DNA of 64,000 nucleotides. Source: Alicyclobacillus mali (GTDB lineage: Bacteria > Bacillota > Bacilli > Alicyclobacillales > Alicyclobacillaceae). Location of the stretch: assembly GCF_017329565.1 (NCBI RefSeq), contig NZ_JAFMTT010000003.1, one strand, 5' to 3'. The notes beneath the pieces are model-generated. The model saw nothing but the letters and a program-made list of their open reading frames with translations, was not told the DNA's origin and did not search any database. Within the stretch, counting starts at the first letter, position 1. Every line of letters begins with the position of its first letter. Made by a program: the position numbers and the translations under genes. Of this stretch, positions 7,624 to 16,192 are shown in pieces.

Positions 7624-8439
7624 TCAAGACGCGGGCGGGCTCGGTTGGTTGGACCCGTACGCGACGTTGAATCCGTCGGTGTCGGAGTCGGGCGCGGATG
7701 GCACCGAAACCACTGCACTGTTTTGCACCATGTAGCCGCCGTCGGACATCGTCAGGCCCGGGTTGCCGCCGTTCACGGTGCCGGGATCGAACGTGGTCTC
7801 GCCGTAGTTCGCGAGGGTGGCGATCCGGCCGCCAATCTCAGGCGCCTCCTGGATCCACTCGGCGGAGGAGCCGGGGCCCGAGTACGACTGCGTGGTCGAA
7901 AACATCTCGTTTCGCGTGACGTCGGTCAGGGTGATGGTCCAGGTCCCGTTGCCGTTGTTGTGAATGTGAGCGCTCATGTGATCTCCCGGCGCGATGGTCA
8001 TGGAGGAGATGACGGTCTCAGGCGCGGGGAGGATCTCCCACCAGGCGTCGTATTGCGCGTGACCGTTCACATAGTCCTGCTCGGTGCCGGTCTGGATGAG
8101 ATCGCTGTTGTTGAAACCATCAATACCAATCCAACTGGATGAGTACGTATTTTTCTTGGAGGGGCTCACCGCGGGCACAATCCAGTTGCCCGTGATGTCA
8201 TTGTACGTGCTGCCGGTGACCGCATACCCGGACCAGTTCGAGGCGGACCAGCCGAAACTGGACGCCTGGATGCTGTTGGGCTTCGGCGCCGTGTTCGGTG
8301 AGAGCGCTTGCCGAGGCGCGTGATAGATGGCGGGTGCCGCAGGTGCTGCCGAGATGTGCGGCCATGCCGCGAGTGCTCCGGCCGCGAAAAGCGATGCGGT
8401 CGCCAGAGCTGGCGCTTTCCATGCTTTGGTGCTCATCAT
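7624..8439 (-). CDS. Secreted glutamic peptidase, G1 (eqolisin) family
   Basis: A 271-residue precursor. Residues 1-35 form a signal peptide with a hydrophobic core and Ala-rich cleavage region, followed by a short propeptide. The mature part shows G1 hallmarks: SNWSGYA (67-73), SSWIGIDG (101-108), QTGTEQ with the predicted catalytic Gln116, AWWEILP (132-138), and AEWIQEAPE with the predicted catalytic Glu194. G1 enzymes are pepstatin-insensitive acid proteases first known in fungi and later characterised from Alicyclobacillus. The start (ATG 8437-8439) follows GGGGG at good spacing. The enzyme would act outside the cell on protein at low pH. There are no disulfide cysteines, and the gene is monocistronic. 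Confidence 0.88.
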   Translation of the reverse strand: MMSTKAWKAPALATASLFAAGALAAWPHISAAPAAPAIYHAPRQALSPNTAPKPNSIQASSFGWSASNWSGYAVTGSTYNDITGNWIVPAVSPSKKNTYSSSWIGIDGFNNSDLIQTGTEQDYVNGHAQYDAWWEILPAPETVISSMTIAPGDHMSAHIHNNGNGTWTITLTDVTRNEMFSTTQSYSGPGSSAEWIQEAPEIGGRIATLANYGETTFDPGTVNGGNPGLTMSDGGYMVQNSAVVSVPSAPDSDTDGFNVAYGSNQPSPPAS

Positions 8440-8556
8440 GCATAAATCCCCCTTTTGATGGCGCGGTGCGGAACGAGCGAGTCTTGCGAAGCTCGCTATC
8501 TGACCAATATTCAAAACAGTTTGGCCAGAATCCTCTGGGTGGGGCTTCCACGCCGC

Positions 8557-9087
8557 TCACCAGTTCGCGGGCAGCATGGTGTAACTTGCGGCGAAGATGA
8601 GGACGCCGGCGATGACGCACGGGATGAAAAGCCCCGTAAGCCGCGCGGCCTGGCGGGGGCTCGCGAGGATCTTCCTCCACACCACCGCGTACCAAGGGAA
8701 TAGAAGCGTCATGGTGACCAGGGAAGCCAGGTCAAAATGAATGTCCTGTGGGAGGATGGGGATCATCAATTGAAAATTCGGCGTGGGATGCCGGGCAACG
8801 TACAACGCGGTCAGCATCACGAGCGGAAGCGTGGCGGCCGCCAGCTTCCGCGCGAAGTCCTGCTTGCCGCTGTTCTGGTAGGATGCGTGCCAAATGCCGC
8901 CCCAGATAGCGGCGTACGTCGCAAAGGTGACGGGACCTGAAATCGCGTAGCTGTACGATCCCGTCAGGGGAATCAAGAGAATCGACAGAACATTGCACAC
9001 AACGTATAGGCCCAGCGTGATGAGGATTTGACCTGCGAAGAAGGCCGCCATCGCTCCCCAGGGGGTTCCGCGCTCCGAGGTGGACAT
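8557..9087 (-). CDS. Integral membrane protein of unknown function
   Basis: A 176-residue protein with about five predicted transmembrane segments, starting around residues 12-38 (AAFFAGQILITLG) and ending near the C terminus (GLFIPCVIAGVLIFAAS). The N terminus is polar (MSTSERGTPWG). I do not recognise the family. ATG 9087 follows GGGGAGGTAGG, a strong site. A sigma-A-type promoter lies directly upstream. It shares the strand with the G1 peptidase gene, but the 117-base gap and the peptidase gene's own ribosome binding site do not prove an operon. Confidence 0.65.
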   Translation of the reverse strand: MSTSERGTPWGAMAAFFAGQILITLGLYVVCNVLSILLIPLTGSYSYAISGPVTFATYAAIWGGIWHASYQNSGKQDFARKLAAATLPLVMLTALYVARHPTPNFQLMIPILPQDIHFDLASLVTMTLLFPWYAVVWRKILASPRQAARLTGLFIPCVIAGVLIFAASYTMLPANW

Positions 9088-9118
9088 GGACCTACCTCCC
9101 CAACCATTCTTTTCTTTT

Positions 9119-9147
9119 TGTTTACCATATGATAGAAGATGGGTCAA
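9119..9147 (-). promoter_or_regulatory. Promoter of the 8.6-9.1 kb membrane protein gene
   Basis: On the minus strand TTGACC (9142-9147) and TAAACA (9119-9124) are 17 bases apart. The membrane protein start lies 32 bases downstream. Confidence 0.5.
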
Positions 9148-9217
9148 CGCAATATAAGGGCGTCGCAAACGGAGCATGTGGGGTATGATCGTTGCGATAG
9201 AGGGGAGGGCCTGAAGG

Positions 9218-9664
9218 ATGAAACACATGTTTCACTATGAAGGCAGATGGACCGGTGGTCGAGCGGGCAGCGGAGAAATCCGGGCTGGCGGCCTGCAAGC
9301 GACAGTGACAAGACCTGCGCAAATGGGCGGTCCAGGCATTGGAACGAATCCCGACGAAATGTTGCTTAGCGCAGCTGCCACTTGCTATATGATGACACTC
9401 GCGTTCTTACTCGAGGCGCGCAAGATTCCCGTCATGGATCTGACGGTCTTTTCGACCGGCGTGTTCTCGGAGGAAGGTGGACTTCACTGTGAGTCCATCG
9501 CCCATCGGCCGAAAATTCTTTTGGACGGCGAAGGGAACGGAGTTGTTGATCTTGCTATGCAACTCGCGCGAGAAGCGGAGTCCCGTTGTATGGTGTCGCG
9601 AGCGCTTGCTGGTAACGTATCCATCTCTGTGGAACCTGAAGTGTTCGTGAACGACGGGCGCTAG
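9218..9664 (+). CDS. OsmC/Ohr-family protein
   Basis: A 148-residue cytoplasmic protein of the OsmC/Ohr fold. The family cores are GTNPDEMLLSAAATCYMMT (about 47-65), with the first cysteine, and AESRCMVSRAL (about 125-135), with the second. Ohr/OsmC members reduce organic hydroperoxides through such a cysteine pair (family knowledge); this one looks closer to the YhfA/SACOL-type branch than to classic Ohr. ATG 9218 has a nearby AGG-rich site. It stands alone between a divergent membrane protein gene and the aminotransferase, with no partner regulator visible. Confidence 0.78.
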   Translation: MKHMFHYEGRWTGGRAGSGEIRAGGLQATVTRPAQMGGPGIGTNPDEMLLSAAATCYMMTLAFLLEARKIPVMDLTVFSTGVFSEEGGLHCESIAHRPKILLDGEGNGVVDLAMQLAREAESRCMVSRALAGNVSISVEPEVFVNDGR

Positions 9665-9752
9665 TCGCTCGCCGCGGAATCAATCCGTTGGGTATCTCGG
9701 GGACCTCGTCCTCGAAAGCGTCCGGCGATAACCCCTCAAGGAGGCAACATCC

Positions 9753-10916
9753 ATGCAGGAACTCTCAGGTCGCACGCGCCAACTGGTGTTCGCCAGCATG
9801 CGCCGATTCGCCGATCTCGTCGCGGACGAACCGGACGCCATCATCCTCACCATTGGCCAGCCGCACTTTCCCACACCTGCGCACATTGCGGAGGCCGCCA
9901 AGCGGGCCATTGACGAGGGCTTCACGTCGTACACCCCAAACCGCGGCATCCGCCCGCTGCGCGAAGCCGCCTCTGCCTACTACGAGCGCTTCACCGGGCA
10001 TCGATATGATCCGGACCGCGAGGTGCTCGTCACCGTGGGGACCACGCACGCGATCGACATCGCCATGCGGGCGCTCCTCGCGCCAGGCGACGAGGTGATC
10101 ATTCCTGCGCCCGCCTACCCCGGCTATGAGGGCGCCGTGCGTTTGGCAGGGGGACATCCCGTCTTCGTCGATACGCGGGCCACGGGCTTTCTCCTGACGC
10201 CGGACGCGCTTCTGCAGGCCGTCACGCCGAGCACGAAACTGCTCATTCTCGCCTCTCCCGCCAATCCCACCGGCACCGTCTACAGTGAGGAAGAGCTTCA
10301 CGCCCTCGCTCGGGTGTGTGTCGAGCGGGATCTGTACGTGTTGTCGGACGAGATTTACGCCGAGCTTCAGTTTGACGGATCGCCCGCCAGCATTTCGCGC
10401 ATGCCGGAGATGCGGAATCGGACCATTGTCCTTCATGGGCTATCGAAGTCCCACAGCATGACGGGGTGGCGGATTGGGTTTGCGTTCGCGCCGGCGTCCA
10501 TCGCTGTGGAGATGGCGAAGGCCGCACAGTTCAGCGTGAGCTGTCCGTCGAGCATCAGTCAAATGGCGGCGCTTGAAGCGCTGACCTGCGGCCACGAGGA
10601 CAGTCGGCCGATGCGAGAGGCGTATCGCATGAATCGCCATCTCGCCGTGCAGGCGCTCCGAGGCATAGGTGTGCCGGTGGTCGAGCCCGCGGGCGCGTTT
10701 TACGTCTTTCCCGAATTGCCGAAGGCGTTAAGTCTGACGTCGGACGCCTTCTGCGAGGCGCTGGCGCGGAAGTCCCATGTGGCGCTCGTTTCCGGGACGT
10801 GCTTCACGCGGTACGGCGAGGGATATGTGCGCATTTCGCTCGCGTGTCCTCCGGAGGCGTTGCAGGAAGCGCTCGGCCGCATCGCGCGGTTCGTGGAGCG
10901 GCGCCGGCAAGGGTGA
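9753..10916 (+). CDS. patA: N-acetyl-LL-diaminopimelate aminotransferase (PatA-like)
   Basis: A 387-residue PLP enzyme of fold type I, class I/II. The PLP lysine is in LSKSHSMTGWRIG (about 232-244). Other features are SPANPTGT, LSDEIYAEL and the C-terminal YVRISLA arginine region. Members of this branch include B. subtilis PatA, which converts N-acetyl-2-amino-6-oxopimelate to N-acetyl-LL-DAP. The specific call is supported by the neighbouring dapL and dapH genes, which supply the other two acetylated-route steps on the opposite strand. The start follows AAGGAGG at nine bases. A general aromatic or aspartate aminotransferase role is the main alternative. Confidence 0.75.
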   Translation: MQELSGRTRQLVFASMRRFADLVADEPDAIILTIGQPHFPTPAHIAEAAKRAIDEGFTSYTPNRGIRPLREAASAYYERFTGHRYDPDREVLVTVGTTHAIDIAMRALLAPGDEVIIPAPAYPGYEGAVRLAGGHPVFVDTRATGFLLTPDALLQAVTPSTKLLILASPANPTGTVYSEEELHALARVCVERDLYVLSDEIYAELQFDGSPASISRMPEMRNRTIVLHGLSKSHSMTGWRIGFAFAPASIAVEMAKAAQFSVSCPSSISQMAALEALTCGHEDSRPMREAYRMNRHLAVQALRGIGVPVVEPAGAFYVFPELPKALSLTSDAFCEALARKSHVALVSGTCFTRYGEGYVRISLACPPEALQEALGRIARFVERRRQG

Positions 10917-11057
10917 GGCTGCTCGAAGCGGACGGGCATGGCGCGGCACCGGCGGAATGGGGCTCGGGCGCACGAGATGGCCGCGGCGGGCGGGATCGCA
11001 TGAAAAGGGCGCGCGCAGCCCACATTATGGGCGAACCCGTCCGTCGGAGGCGATGGC

Positions 11058-11174
11058 ATGCGTACCAAATCGAGGCGAACCCGAGTCGCCGTCGGCGCCG
11101 TGCTGTTTGCGCTGATTGCCGTCATTCTGCTGTTGTTCCGCGTTCACCGCTATTTCATCATGCATTGGCTCTAG
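11058..11174 (+). CDS. 38-residue single-span membrane protein, unknown
   Basis: A short frame with a basic N terminus (MRTKSRRTR), one hydrophobic segment (VAVGAVLFALIAVILLLF) and a short tail (RVHRYFIMHWL). GGAGG at 11046-11050 lies seven bases before the ATG, which is strong for a chance frame. It ends five bases before the convergent dapL stop. No family is recognised. The basic-then-hydrophobic layout suggests an inner-membrane microprotein. Confidence 0.45.
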   Translation: MRTKSRRTRVAVGAVLFALIAVILLLFRVHRYFIMHWL

Positions 11175-11179
11175 CACCC

Positions 11180-12307
11180 TCAAGCCTCGTACCGCCGCTC
11201 GGCGAAGTACGGGATGAGCACGCGCAGCGCCACGTCGATGCATCGCTCGTCCGGGAGCATCTTGGCGTGGTGCAGGCCGTACGGCGTGGCCGCGCCGAGC
11301 CAGAACAGGAAACCCGGGATTTCGCGCAGAAAGTAGCCGAAATCCTCGCCCGTCATGGCGGGCGGCACCTCCTGAACCTGGGCGAGCCCGGCCTCCGCGA
11401 CAAACCGCATAAAGCCGCGGGTGAGGCGCTCGTCGTTGTACACCTGATAGTAATTCGCGCCGTAGTCGATCTCGGCCTGGCAGTTGAACATCCGCTCAAT
11501 CCCCGCTACCACCGCCTCAATTCGGTTCTTGAGCCGGGGCATGGTGGCCGCGTTGAGTGCTCGCATCGTGCCCTCGAGGCGCGCGCGCTCGGCGATGATA
11601 TTCATCTTCGTGCCCGATTCCAGCCGCCCCACAGTGATGACCGCGCTGTCCAGCGGATCCACGTTTCGCGCCACGACGGTCTGCAGCGCCGTCACGAGGT
11701 GTGCGCCGGCCACCACCATGTCGTTGGCCCGGTGCGGATAGGCCGCGTGCCCTCCTTGGCCGACGAGATCGATGAACAGCTCGGACGTGTTGGCAAACAG
11801 GACGCCGGGCCGGATGCCGATCTCGCCCACGGCCATGTCGGGCTGCACGTGCAAGGCGAAGATTATCTCCGGCCGCACGGCCTGAAACGCCCCGCTCGCG
11901 AGCATCGGCTGCGCGCCGCCCGGGCCCTCCTCGGCGGGCTGAAACACCAGGACGAGATCGTCCGGCGGAGGGTTGTGGGCGAAGTGCCGGGCGAGGCCGA
12001 GCGCGACGGCCATGTGCACGTCGTGCCCGCAGGCGTGCATCATGCCCTCATGGCGCGACGCGTACGGGACGCCCGTCTCCTCCGCCACGGGCAGCCCGTC
12101 CATGTCCGCGCGCCAGCCCACGCGCCGCTTCGGACTGTGTCCCTTCACCAGCGCGATCACGCCCGTCTCCCACGTGCGGATCTCCAGGTGATCCTGCGGC
12201 AGTGCCCGCAGATACGAGAGCACCAGCTTCTGCGTCTCAAACTCACGAAACCCGGGCTCCGGGATCTGGTGCAGGGCGCGCCTCGCTTCATACACGTCCC
12301 ACGTCAT
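11180..12307 (-). CDS. dapL: N-acetyldiaminopimelate deacetylase
   Basis: A 375-residue M20-family amidohydrolase that removes acetate from N-acetyl-LL-DAP, the last specific step of the acetylase branch of lysine and peptidoglycan precursor synthesis. Metal-binding and catalytic motifs are visible: WRADMDGLPVAEETG, HACGHDVHMA, FQPAEEGPGGA and the dimerisation-domain GGHAAYPHRAND. The ATG at 12307 overlaps the dapH stop (TGATG), so the two are coupled. Hippurate or amino-acid amidohydrolases have the same motifs, but adjacency to dapH makes the DAP role the best call. Confidence 0.87.
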   Translation of the reverse strand: MTWDVYEARRALHQIPEPGFREFETQKLVLSYLRALPQDHLEIRTWETGVIALVKGHSPKRRVGWRADMDGLPVAEETGVPYASRHEGMMHACGHDVHMAVALGLARHFAHNPPPDDLVLVFQPAEEGPGGAQPMLASGAFQAVRPEIIFALHVQPDMAVGEIGIRPGVLFANTSELFIDLVGQGGHAAYPHRANDMVVAGAHLVTALQTVVARNVDPLDSAVITVGRLESGTKMNIIAERARLEGTMRALNAATMPRLKNRIEAVVAGIERMFNCQAEIDYGANYYQVYNDERLTRGFMRFVAEAGLAQVQEVPPAMTGEDFGYFLREIPGFLFWLGAATPYGLHHAKMLPDERCIDVALRVLIPYFAERRYEA

Positions 12308-13011
12308 CACAGGCGCCTCAGCTCTTCCTTGATTTCAATCTTGCTCGCCTCCACGTCCTCAATCCGCTTGATGACCTTCGCCGGCACGCCCGCCACCACG
12401 GTTCCCGGCGGCACGTCTTCGATGACCACTGCACCTGCGGCCACGACCGCGCCCTTGCCCACGCGCACGCCCTCGAGGATGACCGCGTTGGCGCCGACGA
12501 GCACGTTGTCCTCGATGACCACCGGCTTCGCGGACGGTGGCTCAATGACGCCTGCCAACACGGCGCCCGCGCCGATGTGGCAGTTGGCGCCCACCGTGGC
12601 GCGCCCGCCGAGCACGGCGCCCATATCGATCATCGTGCCAGGCCCGATCTCTGCGCCGATGTTGATGATGGCGCCCATCATGATCACGGCGTTTTCGCCG
12701 ATCTTCACCTTGTCGCGAATGATGGCGCCCGGCTCGATGCGCGCCGGGATGTCCTTCAGATCCAAGAGCGGAATCGCGCTGTTGCGGCGATCCGCCTCGA
12801 CCTCATAGTCCTCGATGAGCTCGCGGTTTTGCTGCAGGAACGCCTGAACGTCGCTCCACTCGCCAAACACCACGCCCGACGTGGGCCCGACAAACGGACG
12901 CAGGCCCTCGGGAAACGCGATTTCATCCAGCTTGCCGCGCAGATACACCTTCACAGGCGTCTTCTTCTTGCTTTCCGAAATATAGCGAATGATCTCTTCA
13001 GCCGTCTGCAT
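12307..13011 (-). CDS. dapH: Tetrahydrodipicolinate N-acetyltransferase
   Basis: A 234-residue protein that acetylates tetrahydrodipicolinate with acetyl-CoA. The N-terminal helical domain (about 1-80) is typical of DapH. The rest is a left-handed beta-helix of hexapeptide repeats, for example IIRDKVKIGENAVIMMGAI and TMIDMGAVLGGRATVGANCH, ending in the conserved PPGTVVAGVPAKVIKRI. The start MQTAEEIIRY at 13011 follows AGAGG; a longer frame upstream adds unlike residues. It is transcribed ahead of dapL with a one-base overlap. Confidence 0.9.
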   Translation of the reverse strand: MQTAEEIIRYISESKKKTPVKVYLRGKLDEIAFPEGLRPFVGPTSGVVFGEWSDVQAFLQQNRELIEDYEVEADRRNSAIPLLDLKDIPARIEPGAIIRDKVKIGENAVIMMGAIINIGAEIGPGTMIDMGAVLGGRATVGANCHIGAGAVLAGVIEPPSAKPVVIEDNVLVGANAVILEGVRVGKGAVVAAGAVVIEDVPPGTVVAGVPAKVIKRIEDVEASKIEIKEELRRL

Positions 13012-13079
13012 CGTCCTGATTCCTCTCCACGTTCGAATTTTGCGCGACGCCAATCCAGCATGCGCCCCGATGGCCCGCG

Positions 13080-13088
13080 TGATATGAT
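13080..13088 (+). promoter_or_regulatory. Extended -10 promoter of deoD
   Basis: TGATATGAT gives an extended -10 (TGN plus TATGAT) 28 bases before the deoD ATG. No good -35 is visible at the usual distance. The 104-base gap also has to hold the opposite-strand dapH promoter, which I could not place. Confidence 0.45.
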
Positions 13089-13115
13089 GGCATCAGAAGA
13101 AAGGGAGGATGTTCC

Positions 13116-13823
13116 ATGAGCACGCACATCGGCGCGAAGCCGGGCGAGATCGCCGAGCGCATCCTGCTTCCCGGTGATCCGCTTCGGGCCAAGTATATCG
13201 CGAACACCTACCTCGAGGGTAGCGCCTGCTACAACGAGGTGCGCGGCATGTTCGGCTACACGGGCCGCTACAAGGGCGTGCCTGTCTCCGTGCAGGGCAC
13301 AGGCATGGGCGTGCCGTCCATCAGCATCTACGCGCACGAACTGCTCGCGGACTACGGCGTGAAGACGCTCATCCGCGTCGGCACCTGCGGCGCGATTCGC
13401 CCCGAGGTCCGCGTCCGCGACGTCATCCTCGCGATGAGCGCCTCCACCAACAGCGCGCCCAATCGTCTCCGGTTTGACCACGCGCAGTATGCGCCCACGG
13501 CGAACTTCGATCTGCTGCGGACCGCGCACGAGATCGCCCGGGAGAAAGGAACATCCATCCACGTCGGTTCCGTCATGACAACGGATCTATTTTACGCCGA
13601 CGGAACGGCGGATTTGGAGCGCTGGGCGAAATTCGGTATGCTAGCGGTGGAGATGGAGAGCGCAGAACTATTCACCCTGGCCGCCCAGTTTGGCGCGCGG
13701 GCCTTGTCGATTCTGACGGTGAGCGATCATGTCCTCACCGGCGAGGAGACGTCTGCGGAAGAGCGAGAGCGATCCTTCGGGGACATGGTCGAGATCGCGC
13801 TGGAGACGGCCATTCGGTTCTAG
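13116..13823 (+). CDS. deoD: Purine nucleoside phosphorylase DeoD-type
   Basis: A 235-residue hexameric-type phosphorylase that cleaves purine (deoxy)nucleosides with phosphate. Motifs seen are LLPGDPLRAKYIA (phosphate-binding region), GTGMGVPSISIYAHEL, RVGTCGAI, and VEMESAELFTLA, which contacts the ribose. The catalytic Asp is in TVSDHVLTGE near residue 204. The length matches Bacillus DeoD. A clear AAGGGAGG lies ahead of the ATG. It is followed, after about 120 bases, by the 6-phosphogluconate dehydrogenase gene with its own ribosome binding site. Confidence 0.92.
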   Translation: MSTHIGAKPGEIAERILLPGDPLRAKYIANTYLEGSACYNEVRGMFGYTGRYKGVPVSVQGTGMGVPSISIYAHELLADYGVKTLIRVGTCGAIRPEVRVRDVILAMSASTNSAPNRLRFDHAQYAPTANFDLLRTAHEIAREKGTSIHVGSVMTTDLFYADGTADLERWAKFGMLAVEMESAELFTLAAQFGARALSILTVSDHVLTGEETSAEERERSFGDMVEIALETAIRF

Positions 13824-13944
13824 GCCGCGCACTTGAGAACACCATCTCCGTCGGCCCTGGCTCGCATAGACGTCCGGCTCAGCCGGAACACTGAGTGGGG
13901 GCAAGAGAAATAGATATCACGTGTGGAGCAGGAAAGGGTGTTCT

Positions 13945-14844
13945 ATGATGCAGGTCGGCCTCATTGGTCTCGGCAAGATGGGCCACAATCTGGCGCTGAA
14001 CATGATGGACCACGGGCACCAGGTGGTGGCGTACGATTTGCACAAGCCGGCGGTCGACGCCGTCGCCAAGGAGGGCGCGACGCCGGCCACTTCTGTTTCC
14101 GACCTCGTGTCGAAACTCACACCGCCGCGCATTGTGTGGCTCATGGTCCCGCACGGCAAGCCGGTGGACAACCTCATCGATCAGTTAAAGCCGCTCTTGC
14201 AATCGGGCGACATCATCATTGAAGCCGGCAACTCTCACTACAAGGACAGCGTCCGCCATGCGGAGGATTTGAAGAAGAGTGGCATTCACTTCTTCGACGT
14301 CGGCACCTCGGGCGGCATGGAAGGCGCGCGCCACGGCGCCTGCTACATGATTGGGGGAGACCCGGAGGTCTTCAAAACCATCGAGCCGCTGTTCCGCGAC
14401 ACGGCCGTTCCCAATGGTTACGTGTACACAGGGCGCGCCGGGAGCGGCCACTTCGCGAAGATGGTGCACAACGGCATTGAGTATGGGATGATGGCGGCCA
14501 TCGGTGAAGGCTTCGAGGTGCTGGAGAAGGGCCCGTTTGACTACAACTTCGCCGAGATCGCGCGCTGCTGGTCGAACGGTTCGGTCATCCGCGGCTGGCT
14601 CATGGAGCTTGCGGAGAAGTCGTTCCGCGAGGATCCGCGGCTGGAAAAGATCAAAGGCGTGGTGCACGCTTCGGGCGAGGGGCAGTGGACGGTGCAGGAG
14701 GCGCTTGAGGTTCAGGCGGCCGTGCCGGTCATCGCCACCTCGGTCATGATGCGGTATCGTTCGATGCAGGACGACTCGTTCAGCGGCAAGGTGCAGGCGG
14801 CGCTTCGCAACGAGTTCGGAGGTCACGCGGTCGAGCGGGCGTGA
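13945..14844 (+). CDS. 6-Phosphogluconate dehydrogenase, short (GndA/YqeC-like) type
   Basis: A 299-residue NAD(P)-dependent decarboxylating enzyme converting 6-phosphogluconate to ribulose 5-phosphate. The Rossmann motif is GLIGLGKMGHNLALNM. The substrate loop DVGTSGGMEGARHGACYMIGG is split around residues 125-145. The catalytic lysine lies in GSGHFAKMVHNGIEYGMM. The short length and NAD-type loop resemble the B. subtilis YqeC/GntZ branch rather than the 470-residue form. The start is ATG 13945 (or the adjacent 13948) after AAAGGG. A terminator follows directly, then a LacI regulator. A gluconate kinase is present 12 kb away. Confidence 0.87.
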   Translation: MMQVGLIGLGKMGHNLALNMMDHGHQVVAYDLHKPAVDAVAKEGATPATSVSDLVSKLTPPRIVWLMVPHGKPVDNLIDQLKPLLQSGDIIIEAGNSHYKDSVRHAEDLKKSGIHFFDVGTSGGMEGARHGACYMIGGDPEVFKTIEPLFRDTAVPNGYVYTGRAGSGHFAKMVHNGIEYGMMAAIGEGFEVLEKGPFDYNFAEIARCWSNGSVIRGWLMELAEKSFREDPRLEKIKGVVHASGEGQWTVQEALEVQAAVPVIATSVMMRYRSMQDDSFSGKVQAALRNEFGGHAVERA

Positions 14845-14858
14845 TCGCAGCCTAAGAC

Positions 14859-14885
14859 GGCGGTGGCGGCGCGCCACCGCCTTTT
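14859..14885 (+). terminator. Intrinsic terminator after 6-phosphogluconate dehydrogenase
   Basis: GGCGGTGGC and GCCACCGCC form a nine-pair stem with a short GC loop, followed by TTTTG. It lies 15 bases after the gene's stop and just ahead of the LacI-family gene. Confidence 0.75.
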
Positions 14886-14906
14886 GCATGGGGGAGGAGG
14901 CACAGC

Positions 14907-15914
14907 GTGCCAAAGCGGGCCACCATCCAGGACGTCGCGCGAGCGGCCGGGGTGTCCGTCACCACGGTCTCGCGCTACTTGAACGGGCGCTACGAATCCA
15001 TGAGCGAGAAAACGCGAGAAAAGATTGCAGCGATCATCGCGGAACTCGGCTACCGGCCGAATGCGCTCGCCAAGGGGTTAAAGGCGCAGCGGACGGAGAC
15101 CGTGGGCGCGATTGTGGTCAACATGAGCTACCCGTTTTGCGTCGGCTTTCTGCGCGCGTTCTCGCGGACGCTTGGCGCGGCCGGGTACCACCTCATGGTG
15201 GCCGAGTCCGAGGGCGACGCAAAGCGGGAGCGACAGCTCATCGAGTCGTTTGTCGCCAACCGCGTGGAGGCCATCGCGCTGCAGACGAGTGGCGCCAACA
15301 ACGACTACCTGGAGGAATTGGCGCGTGAGATGCCGGTGGTGCTGGTCGATCGCGCCTTCGCCCTGCCGCACGCGTACGCCATCGGCACCAACAATCGCGA
15401 CGCTTCGCGCGAGATTGCGTGGCAGCTGTTTGACCTCGGCTACGATTGCGTGGTGTATCTGACGGAGGACGAGCGCGGGATCCCCACGCGGACGGATCGC
15501 CTGGAAGGGTATCTGGACGCGTGCCGCGTGGCGCTGCGGGAGCCCGTGGTGATGCGCGTGCGGCGTGGCGATCCGGCTTCCTTCCACGAAGCGCTCGCCC
15601 GCGTGGATGCGTGTGCGCACAAGGCGCGTACCGCCGTGTACACCGCGAATGGCCTCGTGCTGATGGAGTGCTACCGGCCGCTTCGAGCGCTCGGCCACAA
15701 GGTGCCGAACGCGATGGGGATTGCAACCTTCGACCAGCCGGACTGGGCCGATCTCGTCGATCCGCCCGTGACCTGCGTCCGCCAGCCCGTGGAGGAGATG
15801 GGCGAAGCGGCAGGGCGGATCATCACCGCTCGCCTGCGGGGGGAAGAAGTAACTGCGGAGGTCCTCGTCGTGCCGTCCACCGTCGCGATGAGGGGGTCGA
15901 CGGGGCGGGGATAG
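14907..15914 (+). CDS. LacI-family transcriptional regulator
   Basis: A 335-residue repressor. The helix-turn-helix occupies residues 1-25 (ATIQDVARAAGVSVTTVSRY), followed by the hinge helix region YRPNALAKGLK. The remainder is a periplasmic-binding-protein-like sensor domain with the KdgR/CcpA-like pattern TVGAIVVNMSYPF. Proximity to 6-phosphogluconate dehydrogenase suggests a sugar-acid ligand such as gluconate or KDG, but that is inference. A LacI-type palindrome GAAAGCGCTTC lies upstream of the gluconate permease operon at 29.27 kb and could be its target. Confidence 0.88.
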   Translation: MPKRATIQDVARAAGVSVTTVSRYLNGRYESMSEKTREKIAAIIAELGYRPNALAKGLKAQRTETVGAIVVNMSYPFCVGFLRAFSRTLGAAGYHLMVAESEGDAKRERQLIESFVANRVEAIALQTSGANNDYLEELAREMPVVLVDRAFALPHAYAIGTNNRDASREIAWQLFDLGYDCVVYLTEDERGIPTRTDRLEGYLDACRVALREPVVMRVRRGDPASFHEALARVDACAHKARTAVYTANGLVLMECYRPLRALGHKVPNAMGIATFDQPDWADLVDPPVTCVRQPVEEMGEAAGRIITARLRGEEVTAEVLVVPSTVAMRGSTGRG

Positions 15915-15977
15915 GTGCCCGGTTGCGAGAGCCTGGTCATGCGTGCGTGGCGCAGCCGATGGACGACCCATGGAGGA

Positions 15978-16006
15978 TTGCCTCTTAGCTCAATTTGAGG
16001 TATGGT
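15978..16006 (+). promoter_or_regulatory. Possible promoter of the 16.2 kb MFS gene
   Basis: TTGCCT (15978-15983) and TATGGT (16001-16006) are 17 bases apart. The spacer contains the palindrome CTCAATTTGAG. If used, the message would have a leader of about 180 bases. Confidence 0.35.
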
Positions 16007-16192
16007 TGCATACAAAATGGCAGATTTGTGCGCTGCAGGCATGCAAGATGTGAGGTGAATCGTCATTCGCTTTTGTCGATTTCGACGAGTTTGCCTGGCA
16101 CGCCTGATCCTTTATGGCAATGTCCGATCCTGCGAGACAGGCCAGACTGCGCGGCTGCCCTACCTCGTCGTGGCGAAGTGGGAGGGATTTTC

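Noticed and set aside
10799..12808. 669-residue plus-strand frame over dapL and dapH
   Set aside because: Antisense shadow of two clear lysine-pathway genes, with Arg/His-rich low-quality composition.
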